A model generated the notes under the pieces. The model made no database searches. It worked only from the letters and a program-made list of their open reading frames with translations, and had not been told where the DNA came from. Below are positions 1 to 7,082 of a stretch of 64,000 nt of DNA, piece after piece. Each line of letters starts with the position of its first letter. Position 1 is the stretch's first letter. The DNA comes from Magnetospirillum sp. 15-1. GTDB lineage: Bacteria; Pseudomonadota; Alphaproteobacteria; Rhodospirillales; Magnetospirillaceae. Made by a program: the position numbers and the translations under genes. The stretch spans positions 1 through 64,000 of the forward strand of contig NZ_FXXN01000028.1 in NCBI RefSeq assembly GCF_900184795.1, read 5' to 3'.

Positions 1-2
1 CC

Positions 3-203
3 TGGGCCAACATCCCGGTCAGGTCCAACCGCAAGGGCACCTTCGCCTTTTCCGCCTGGGTCTATCGCCAGCGCAATCTGGTCGAACGCTTCTTCAACAA
101 GATCAAACACTTCCGGGGGATCGCCACCCGCTATGACAAAGACCCACGGAATTTCCTCGCCGCCGTAAAGCTCGTCGCCCTGCGCATTTGGTGCGCCGCG
201 TAA
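3..203 (+). CDS. IS5-family transposase, C-terminal end (partial)
   Basis: The reading frame is open from the window edge and ends at TAA 201-203. The 66 visible residues hold the C-terminal DDE catalytic block of IS5/IS427-type transposases: the signature around LVERFFNKIKHFR carries the catalytic Glu, followed by RIATRYDK-like residues and a hydrophobic tail. The N-terminal part and left end of the insertion sequence lie outside the window, so whether the copy is intact cannot be seen. It sits at the left side of the phage-like element, either inside it or just outside. Confidence 0.85.
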   Translation, partial: WANIPVRSNRKGTFAFSAWVYRQRNLVERFFNKIKHFRGIATRYDKDPRNFLAAVKLVALRIWCAA

Positions 204-266
204 TGAGTCTACGGCCTAAGCTCTCGGGAATGGAATGCCTGGTGCGGCAGATAGGGCATTGCACCA

Positions 267-1412
267 TCATGATGCCCCTCCCTCGCTCTGGACGGCCTGA
301 AGCACGCGGTCAGCCTCGGTCTGGTGTATCCAGGCGGAATCGGTAATCCCGGCCACTGCCTCGGCGATCATCCGGACGCTGCCGGCGGAGATCCCGGCCA
401 GCAGCTTGTTGGCGTTGTCCGCCTCGACCACGTAGGACGCCACCCGCCAGCGGGGCTCGCCCGGCTTGGGCTGCCAGGGCTCGTTGCCATACAGCACCTT
501 GGTCTCGCCGTCGGCGCCAACGCGAAACACCAGATCGGATTCGGAGCGGTCGCCGGTGATGATGCTGCTGCGCACCGGTGCATCCAGCCAGCGAAGGCGG
601 ATCAGACGGTCGCCAGGAACGCCGGCCACGTTGAGGTGAACATCGGACACCACCGCCCACCGGCGACGGTAGCGGCGCTCGCGGGCGTCATCAGATATCC
701 GGCGGCTCCAGGCCTCCTCCAGGGTGCCTCTGCCCTTGAGGTCTCCAGTCCTGGTGAACGACCGGATAGCGTCCAGGCGGCCAGCATCCTTCAGCATGGG
801 CACCGCGCCAAACCGACTCAGGCTGACCTTCAGGTCTCCATCATCGGCGGCGGGCACGAAGGTCACGGTACTCCGCACCTTCCCGTCATAAGCCAGAGCT
901 TCCAGCTTGCAGCGGCCGTCGTTCAGCGGGGTCTCGCGCAACAGCAGCCAGCGCGGCTTGTCGGCGTAGTAGGCCATCCAGCGGAGTTGCCAGAGCACCC
1001 GATCATCCAGCAGATCAGCCCGATTGATGATTTCGGCCTGGTCCTGCAGCTTGCGCAGGCCCTCGCCCAGCATCCGGGCCGCCTGGCGCAGTTGGCCGTA
1101 GGTAACGGTGAGCTTCTTGCCGTCGTCGCCCTGGATCGCCACGGCGGTGCCGGCGGCATCGGTGCGGGGACTGAGCGCCGCCCCGGCCTGGGCGAAGGGC
1201 CGCAGGGCCTCCTCAAGCTGGCTCACGTACCAGCGGTCGAGGGTTTCGTCGAACTTCGCGGTGCCGGCCTTGGTGCCGATCTGCGCCGCGTACTCGCTTG
1301 CCCAACTGGGCACCTTGCCACTCGGCCACGAGCCGGTCCTGCGGCGATGGACGACGTCGGCCAGCACGGAGGCGATATGGCCGGGACGGGTATTGGTAAT
1401 GGGACTGGTCAT
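267..1412 (-). CDS. Hypothetical protein of the mobile element
   Basis: This 381-residue protein is not recognised. The start at 1412 is preferred over an upstream in-frame start at 1466 because GGGGAGA lies about six bases before it. The protein is charged and soluble-looking, with no signal peptide or membrane segment. It has an Arg-rich stretch near the middle (RERRYRRRW) and no familiar catalytic motif. It lies last in the leftward gene series after the nuclease gene, separated by about 400 bases of non-coding DNA, and ends about 60 bases from the IS5 transposase. It is probably cargo of the element. Confidence 0.65.
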   Translation of the reverse strand: MTSPITNTRPGHIASVLADVVHRRRTGSWPSGKVPSWASEYAAQIGTKAGTAKFDETLDRWYVSQLEEALRPFAQAGAALSPRTDAAGTAVAIQGDDGKKLTVTYGQLRQAARMLGEGLRKLQDQAEIINRADLLDDRVLWQLRWMAYYADKPRWLLLRETPLNDGRCKLEALAYDGKVRSTVTFVPAADDGDLKVSLSRFGAVPMLKDAGRLDAIRSFTRTGDLKGRGTLEEAWSRRISDDARERRYRRRWAVVSDVHLNVAGVPGDRLIRLRWLDAPVRSSIITGDRSESDLVFRVGADGETKVLYGNEPWQPKPGEPRWRVASYVVEADNANKLLAGISAGSVRMIAEAVAGITDSAWIHQTEADRVLQAVQSEGGAS

Positions 1413-1809
1413 GACGATCTCCCCGGAAGGGTTGGGCTGGGCACCGCTCGTTGGAGGGCGGCGCACCTTTTCCTCGTCGTGGAATCAGGGTGTGTCGGGT
1501 CATGGGTCAGGGGTCGGGCGGGGTAGCTCCCAAAACCCGGAGGGCGCGAAGCGATCCGCTTGCGGATTTTTGGGGTATCCCGACCCCTGACGGCGGGCGC
1601 CAGCCCGACGCTTGCCCATTGACGCGCGAGGGGCGGAAGCCCCTTCCTCATTCGTCCCATGAGCCCCCAAGACGCGCCCTGATTGGGGCGCGTAAGTGGC
1701 GCGACCAGCGCCACGCTGTTCATGCTCCCTCCCCGCATATGGCGGGGAGGGTTGGGGAGGGGTACGCCCCGACGAGGGGCGTTCCGCTTATCGTGGGTGG
1801 GGGACGAAA
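1413..1809. other. Non-coding gap with palindromic repeat
   Basis: No convincing gene is seen here. A perfect 10-bp hairpin with loop ATATG lies at 1727-1751 (CCCTCCCCGC paired with GCGGGGAGGG), followed by further G-rich near-copies to about 1790. It looks like a REP-type or terminator element behind the nuclease gene. Short open frames in this stretch have repeat-like, low-complexity translations and were not accepted. Confidence 0.5.
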
Positions 1810-2232
1810 TCACCATGGCCAGCACCAGCTGGCTTTCCGCCCACCCTCGTAGGGATGGGCAAGGCCATTCCGAATGAACCAGGTCGCAACGTCAGTGCCG
1901 TCAGAAAGCGATACGGAGGCCAGCAGACGGCCATAGCGGTCCCGACCAAGGTCGGACAGCAGAACCGCACTTCCCTTAGGCAGAAGCCTCCTGGCGGCGT
2001 CCGTGGCCTCCATGGCTTTGACACGCTCGGCCTCGCACTGTGCCCGGTCGCCTTTCTCCGGGGTATCGAAGTGCCTGGCGCGGACGGATTCGCCCTGTGG
2101 GGCGCCGGCGTGGGCGATCTGGTAGGTGTCGCCATCGATGACCCACAGAACCCGCCCAGGCTCGGCCGCGAACGAGCCGCTGCCCACGGCGCTGGCCACC
2201 AGGATGGCGGCGCCGACGATCCGGGCCGTCAT
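1810..2232 (-). CDS. Thermonuclease (SNase-like) family protein, secreted
   Basis: This 140-residue protein has an N-terminal signal peptide (hydrophobic core ending near Ala-Ala-Glu at residue 23) followed by a staphylococcal-nuclease-like OB fold. Recognisable elements are VIDGDTYQI, RARHFDTPE and GRDRYGRLLA, which supply the acidic metal ligands and catalytic arginines of the family. It should be an extracytoplasmic Ca-dependent nuclease acting on DNA or RNA. The ATG overlaps the stop of the upstream HTH gene (ATGA at 2229-2232), so the two are translationally coupled. The family is common on plasmids and conjugative elements. Confidence 0.85.
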   Translation of the reverse strand: MTARIVGAAILVASAVGSGSFAAEPGRVLWVIDGDTYQIAHAGAPQGESVRARHFDTPEKGDRAQCEAERVKAMEATDAARRLLPKGSAVLLSDLGRDRYGRLLASVSLSDGTDVATWFIRNGLAHPYEGGRKASWCWPW

Positions 2233-2993
2233 GCGGCACCGACCAGCAGGGGCAAGAGATCCGAAACGTCCTCTTTCCCCGTTATGTTTAAGTATTTAGA
2301 CTCACAGGGGGACAATCCTGTCTCCCCCTGTCTTTCGCCACTTTCCCGCCGGCTCAAGCAGCGCTGCAGCCCATCGGCCATAGTGGCGGCGGTGTTGGGG
2401 CGATGGTGTTTCGGCAACACCATCTCGGTGACTTCGATAAGCTGGGCGATCACCCAACCCATCTTGTTGACCAACAACCTGGTGCGGATGTAACCGCGCT
2501 CCCGAAGCTCGGAGAGATACCGTTGCACGGTGCGAGGATGCACCCCCAGCAGGACGGCGAGGCCAGAACGGCTTACGCGCTTCAGCCTCCCGGTGAGCGC
2601 CCGGATCGCCTGCAGCGCCACACGAGCCCCCATGGTCAGCCGGGTATCGACCGCCGCCTGCAGGCTCATCGCCTTCGCCCAGATCTTGGTGAGCGGCGGC
2701 GCTGGATTCGAATCTCGTGCTCGACGGGCCTGGCGCCGCTCTTTCTGGGCCTCCTTGGCCCGCATGGCCCGTTCAGTCCGACGCTGCCAGTACGCCTCGA
2801 AAGCCTCCAGCTGGTCGGGCGTCATCTCCCGGCGCTGGGCGACCTGATCCGCCTTCGTCCTGGCGATAGCCGCCGCCAGAGCAGCCTGCATCTGCTGACG
2901 TGGTGGCAAGGCTACGCCACCAGGCGCACCTGGTGCGGTTGCCACCGTGGTAAAGCTGCGCTGAAAGAGTCCTCGCAAAAGCCCATTGGTCAT
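2229..2993 (-). CDS. Helix-turn-helix protein, plasmid/phage type
   Basis: This is a 254-residue protein. The N-terminal half is Ala/Arg/Gln-rich and probably coiled coil (about residues 30-95). The second half holds a winged helix-turn-helix around residues 135-185, with the phrases SRSGLAVLLGVHPRTVQRYLSE and RGYIRTR, as in GntR-like or replication-initiator-type DNA-binding domains. A strong Shine-Dalgarno (GGAGGGGCA) precedes the ATG. It is coupled to the downstream nuclease gene. It could be a regulator or a replication-associated protein; the sequence does not decide. Confidence 0.7.
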   Translation of the reverse strand: MTNGLLRGLFQRSFTTVATAPGAPGGVALPPRQQMQAALAAAIARTKADQVAQRREMTPDQLEAFEAYWQRRTERAMRAKEAQKERRQARRARDSNPAPPLTKIWAKAMSLQAAVDTRLTMGARVALQAIRALTGRLKRVSRSGLAVLLGVHPRTVQRYLSELRERGYIRTRLLVNKMGWVIAQLIEVTEMVLPKHHRPNTAATMADGLQRCLSRRESGERQGETGLSPCESKYLNITGKEDVSDLLPLLVGAA

Positions 2994-3072
2994 TGCCCCT
3001 CCAACGGAGGGCGCAGGTCACGACAGGAAAAAAGGGACAAGCCAACCCATTCAGGAAACACGAGATTTCCCG

Positions 3073-3129
3073 TTGACACCCTGACCCACCTGGGCTAAGA
3101 AAGAGGTCGCCAAACACAGTTTCTTAGCC
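3073..3129 (+). promoter_or_regulatory. Promoter-like sequence with 10-bp inverted repeat
   Basis: TTGACA at 3073-3078 is followed after 17 bases by TAAGAA (3096-3101), a weak -10 match. A perfect 10-bp inverted repeat, GGCTAAGAAA (3093-3102) and TTTCTTAGCC (3120-3129), covers the -10 region. It could be an operator or, if transcribed from upstream, an RNA stem. No protein gene follows on this strand. Confidence 0.4.
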
Positions 3130-3138
3130 GTTCAGGCA

Positions 3139-3170
3139 GGTCGCTAATCCTCTGGGTTAGCGGCCTTTTT
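3139..3170 (+). terminator. Rho-independent terminator on the plus strand
   Basis: A 9-bp stem (GGTCGCTAA at 3139-3147 with TTAGCGGCC at 3157-3165, one G-U pair) with a 9-base loop is followed directly by TTTTT at 3166-3170. No protein-coding gene on the plus strand ends here, so it would end a short untranslated RNA started near 3108. Confidence 0.6.
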
Positions 3171-3316
3171 ACTTATGTCATTGGTCTACCTACGCCTCAC
3201 CACAGCAAGCGCATCCTTGCGGGACACCAACGGCTGTGTTACCACAACCAACGGATTCGGCGTGTAGGTGATTGGCGTCCCCACAGGGAATAGAAGCCGG
3301 GATTGAGCATGGTCGT

Positions 3317-3937
3317 TTATCCGATTGCAGGGTGACGATAAGGGGACAACAAGCCCTCGACTTCCGGCGGCAGCGTCCCGCCGTCACGAAATCCACCAAC
3401 CCAATAGCTGGTGCTGAGGGCGTCAGAGACATTCTCGGACTTGACGAGCGGATCGCGCTGGCGACCGAAGTAATCGGCCTTCATCAGCAACAGTGTCGCT
3501 CGTTCAACGTCGTGGGGGAGTGTGCGACCAGGATCACCGGGCAGGATAAAGCCCGCGCTGTACTCGACCACGACTTTGCCGGTGGGCCAGCGGATGTGGT
3601 CCCCGGCAGCGTCCAGGCGATAGATCAACCCGGTAGCCGCGTCATGTTCATAGTCACCGGCCCCAAGTTCCTTGCCGTTGACCGCGATGATATCGACCGA
3701 TACCACCGGCACGCGGGTAAGCATCAGGGAGTCCTCGGGGTGCTGAAGGCGGATGACTTGGCTGATCGTTTCCTGTGTAAAGATGCAGTTGCACCAGGAG
3801 CGCACGGCGGCGCTGGCGCGTTCGATGGCATCCTGAAACCAAGCATCGTCGGCGCCGCTGGTAATCCCCATCTCCGCCTTGATTGCCGCAACGGTCGTCA
3901 GTCGGGTGTTGGTCGCGGGCGTCAGGATCGTCAACAT
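3317..3937 (-). CDS. Phage head-tail connector protein (gp6-like)
   Basis: This 206-residue protein resembles phage connector proteins that sit between portal and tail. The N-terminal helical part contains the AIKAEMGIT-type opening followed by DDAWFQDAIERASAAVRSW, typical of the gp6/DNA-packaging connector fold. A beta-rich middle follows, and the end has conserved HDVERATLLLMKADYF. The start at 3937 is chosen because GGAG lies eight bases upstream; an alternative at 3994 has none. Its position downstream of the capsid gene is the usual place for a connector. Confidence 0.75.
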   Translation of the reverse strand: MLTILTPATNTRLTTVAAIKAEMGITSGADDAWFQDAIERASAAVRSWCNCIFTQETISQVIRLQHPEDSLMLTRVPVVSVDIIAVNGKELGAGDYEHDAATGLIYRLDAAGDHIRWPTGKVVVEYSAGFILPGDPGRTLPHDVERATLLLMKADYFGRQRDPLVKSENVSDALSTSYWVGGFRDGGTLPPEVEGLLSPYRHPAIG

Positions 3938-4103
3938 CGGGGCGACTCCAGTATTATAAGGTGCCCATCGCGCACAGGAGGAAGTCCGCACCATGGGCTG
4001 TCGGGGTTTCTTGGTGCAGGCGACTCACCGACTGACGCCTGTTTCTACCGGCGGGCAGAAAACCTTGGGGTGGCCCGCCATTACAACGAGCCACCCCGCA
4101 GCA

Positions 4104-5252
4104 TTAGGACACAGCCATCTTCAGGGCCATGACGGCTTCAGGCATGACGAGTTCACCACCGACACGGCGCCGGGCGTGCAGGCGCACGAGGCCGTTGGTC
4201 GCCTGCGAATACGGATCCGACAGGATGGAAAGACCGGCCTTGTCCACAACGCGGTAGCCGGTAGCCCAGTCGCCAAACAGGATAGGCAGCTTGTCCGAAG
4301 CCACGTCGTCGAGGTCGGCCACCTCGTAAATGGGCCGACCCAGCAACGTCGCCGGAACACCATCGGCCAGCGATTCCTTGAACATATACTCGCCGCTGGT
4401 GGAGGACTTCAGCGAGCGGACAGCAGCGATGGTCGAGCCGTTCATCAGCCACGCGCCTCGGCTGCGGTACGCCGGTTTGACCCCGTACATGAGCGCGATC
4501 AGCTTGTCCGGGTTGAGGTTGGTGGCGTGCCCGTTGACCAGCACCGGCAAGTCGGGATGGACCACGATACCGCGCGGCTTGCCGACGCCATTGCCCGCCG
4601 TGAAGGCGGCACCTTCCAAGCGCGAGAACTCGGTAGCCAGCATCGCGGACACTTCCGCCTCGACGTTGACGCCCGCATCTTCCAGCAGGCGGCGGGAGAT
4701 GTCGATGTACACTGCGGCCTCGGCAGGGACGATACTCACCTGCCCGAACGTCGGCTCGCTGTTCGGACGGGTGCCGGTCTCGGACACCCACTGCGCAGTG
4801 CTGGTGCCGGTCATCTTCGGCAGGATCAACTCGGAGCCGGTGATGGCGGTCACGGTCGCCAGGGCGCGGATGGGCGAGACCTCGACGACGTTCTTCAGCA
4901 GTTCGGCGCTGAACTGCGAAGGGGCCAGGAAGCCGCCCGCCGTGCCATCACTGATATGCAGGCTGCGGATTTCGTCCGCCCCAAGAGCCTCGCGGCCCGA
5001 ACGCAAATAGGTCGAGAACGCACGGGTCTCGATATCGAGGTCCTGCCGCTGTTCCTGAGAGGCACCGGGGCGGCGGCTCACGGTCTCGGCACGATCCTGG
5101 CGAGCACGGACTTCGGTCAGTTCCTGGCCGAAGGCAGTAAGCCGGGTCTCGATGCTGGTGGTCAGGGTGTCAATCGCGGCCCGGACCTCGGTCTGAGCAT
5201 CGTCTTCGGAGCGGGTTTCCCAGGTGGCCCGCTGCGGGTTGATATGGGTCAT
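4104..5252 (-). CDS. HK97-family major capsid protein
   Basis: This 382-residue protein forms the phage head shell. Residues 1-100 are a charged helical delta-domain/scaffold region, followed by the HK97 fold beginning near the conserved GGFLAP phrase (about residue 110). Further family landmarks are SPIRALATV, ETGTRPNSEPTFGQV and GKPRGI. The protease gene just upstream (gap of three bases) would cleave the N-terminal delta domain. The length is normal for the family. The order portal-protease-capsid is canonical for HK97-like phages. Confidence 0.93.
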   Translation of the reverse strand: MTHINPQRATWETRSEDDAQTEVRAAIDTLTTSIETRLTAFGQELTEVRARQDRAETVSRRPGASQEQRQDLDIETRAFSTYLRSGREALGADEIRSLHISDGTAGGFLAPSQFSAELLKNVVEVSPIRALATVTAITGSELILPKMTGTSTAQWVSETGTRPNSEPTFGQVSIVPAEAAVYIDISRRLLEDAGVNVEAEVSAMLATEFSRLEGAAFTAGNGVGKPRGIVVHPDLPVLVNGHATNLNPDKLIALMYGVKPAYRSRGAWLMNGSTIAAVRSLKSSTSGEYMFKESLADGVPATLLGRPIYEVADLDDVASDKLPILFGDWATGYRVVDKAGLSILSDPYSQATNGLVRLHARRRVGGELVMPEAVMALKMAVS

Positions 5253-5255
5253 CGT

Positions 5256-5789
5256 TTAACCTTTCAGTCTTTCCGCAGCGAGGCGGAGATATGCAGCCAA
5301 CCCGGCTGCTTGGGATTCAGAACGAACGCTGGTGACACGGGCCGCGCCCTGGCTAGGACGAGCGACCAGGGACACCTCGATCAAGGAAACGGCCTCGACA
5401 CGGCGCCCACCCTTGGGTAGCGCCGTGGCCTTGACGGTCCTGAAACCGACGCTCAGGCCGTCCACAGCGCCAGCCTTCAGCAGAGCGAAAGCATCGCGGC
5501 CAGCCGTGGCGTCGAGGACCAGACGGCCCTCAACCTTCAAGCCGGTGGCGTCCTCAACGAACGATTCCCAAACGCCAATGGGATTGGCAGGATCGTGCGC
5601 CCACAGCAACAAAGGACGAGTGCCAGCGGCGCGGTGCTGTTCCAGCGATGCCGCGAAACAGCCTTTGACCCAGATGTCACCGAATGAGTCAGGACGCCCC
5701 CAGGTGGCGGCATAACCGCTGATTACGCCCGTATCATCAGGGGCGAAGCGCAGTTCTGGTGCCGTGCTGTTCAGGAACTCTGTGGTCAT
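5256..5789 (-). CDS. HK97-family prohead protease
   Basis: This 177-residue serine protease processes capsid and scaffold during head maturation. The opening ISGYAATWGRPDSFGD and the catalytic blocks LLLWAHD (His) and DGLSVGFRT (Ser) are present, so the active site appears intact. Its start overlaps the stop of the portal gene by four bases (ATGA at 5786-5789), and the capsid gene follows after three bases. Confidence 0.93.
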   Translation of the reverse strand: MTTEFLNSTAPELRFAPDDTGVISGYAATWGRPDSFGDIWVKGCFAASLEQHRAAGTRPLLLWAHDPANPIGVWESFVEDATGLKVEGRLVLDATAGRDAFALLKAGAVDGLSVGFRTVKATALPKGGRRVEAVSLIEVSLVARPSQGAARVTSVRSESQAAGLAAYLRLAAERLKG

Positions 5790-6976
5790 TGTGCAGCGTC
5801 CTTCACGGCGGCAGTGTTCACAGGTCTGGTGAAGACTTCACCACCTTCATACGGCCCACGGTTTTCCATGGCCCGGACTTCATTCGGGGACAGCACGCCA
5901 GCGTTGATGGCCTGTGAGTACGCTGTGAACCTTGCTGCCAGATCAGCCCGTGCCAGATCATCAACCAGGAACTCGACGTAGTATTCGCGCCGCTCATCGG
6001 GCGTCAGGCACGTAATGCGGATAGCGTCTTGCCACAGCTTCAAGATTGGCATGAGGCAGTAGGAGAGGAACTGTGCGCCCATCTCTTCCGCATTGTTATG
6101 CGTAGTCCGCTCAAGGTCGCCCATCAGGTGCGCCGGGATGCGCCAGATGCGGGCGATTTCCTGAAGCTGGAATTTCCTCATCTCCAAGAACTGCGCATCC
6201 ACGCTGGAAAGCTGGTGCGGCTCAAAGGTTACGCCGTCTTCCAGGATCGCAACCCGGCCAGCATTGTCACCGCCCTTATAAAATCCCTCGAAAGACTTAC
6301 GCAGGCGGACCAACAGGTCATCGGTAAGTTGCTTGGGGTATTTTAGGACACCGGAGGGACGGGCACCACGACCGAACAGGCCAGCGGCGTGCTGTTCAAG
6401 AACAATACCCAGGCCGATTGCTTCCCGCCCCATCTGTACCGGGCTATCACCCTTGTAAAGGGACGAACCTACGTCGCGGATATGCAAGATGTCTCGCCGG
6501 GAGTATTCGCGCCGCTGGCCGTTGCTGGTGGTCACGACATAGCGCGGTTCCATCGTGGCGCTATCGACCTCAACGGAGACGGTGCGAGAATCGAGGGGAA
6601 TGAGTTCAATGACCTGACCAGCACCGTCACGGCCCACCCAGGCGAAGCTGTTGCCGTGCAGGGCCAGGGCAGTCTGCATCACCAACCTGAACTCGCTGGC
6701 GGGAGTCCAGCCGTTCGCGCAATCGGTCAGCAGAGGATAGAGCGGGTGGTCAGTAGCACGCTCGCGCCCACCATCGGGCAGGCGGCGGTATAGGTGCGGA
6801 GTGAGCGATGCCAGAGTGTCGCCCATGATCTTTACTGCACACCGGACAGGCGGACTGCGCATGGCGGAATCGGTGCCGATGCTGACACCGGCAGCAGTCG
6901 GCGCACCGCCTAGGGCGAGAAGTGCGTCGAGGCCGATGGATCGCGTCTCAGTGCGGCGGCGGAAGATGTTGAACAT
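5786..6976 (-). CDS. HK97-family phage portal protein
   Basis: This 396-residue protein would form the dodecameric ring at the head vertex through which DNA enters. Family landmarks visible are the early VRCAVKIMGDTLASL helix, ALHGNSFAWVGRD, the HIRDVG turn, the GRGARPSGVLKYP segment and the long helix before the C-terminus. It is the first gene of the head module. The expected upstream terminase genes are absent; a 106-base AT-rich gap separates it from the primase-helicase gene. Confidence 0.92.
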   Translation of the reverse strand: MFNIFRRRTETRSIGLDALLALGGAPTAAGVSIGTDSAMRSPPVRCAVKIMGDTLASLTPHLYRRLPDGGRERATDHPLYPLLTDCANGWTPASEFRLVMQTALALHGNSFAWVGRDGAGQVIELIPLDSRTVSVEVDSATMEPRYVVTTSNGQRREYSRRDILHIRDVGSSLYKGDSPVQMGREAIGLGIVLEQHAAGLFGRGARPSGVLKYPKQLTDDLLVRLRKSFEGFYKGGDNAGRVAILEDGVTFEPHQLSSVDAQFLEMRKFQLQEIARIWRIPAHLMGDLERTTHNNAEEMGAQFLSYCLMPILKLWQDAIRITCLTPDERREYYVEFLVDDLARADLAARFTAYSQAINAGVLSPNEVRAMENRGPYEGGEVFTRPVNTAAVKDAAQ

Positions 6977-7082
6977 TTATGAGCATCCTGCGGATTGCAT
7001 TGCTACAAATCTCGCAGAATACTCATAATGTCAAAACGTCGCTTATCGCGCGCGAGAACTAGTTTTTCTCATGTTTTCCCGT

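Noticed and set aside
1409-1825. A 138-codon minus-strand frame after the nuclease gene
   Set aside because: Translation is Pro/Arg-rich and crosses a REP-like hairpin; it overlaps the well-supported start of the neighbouring gene.
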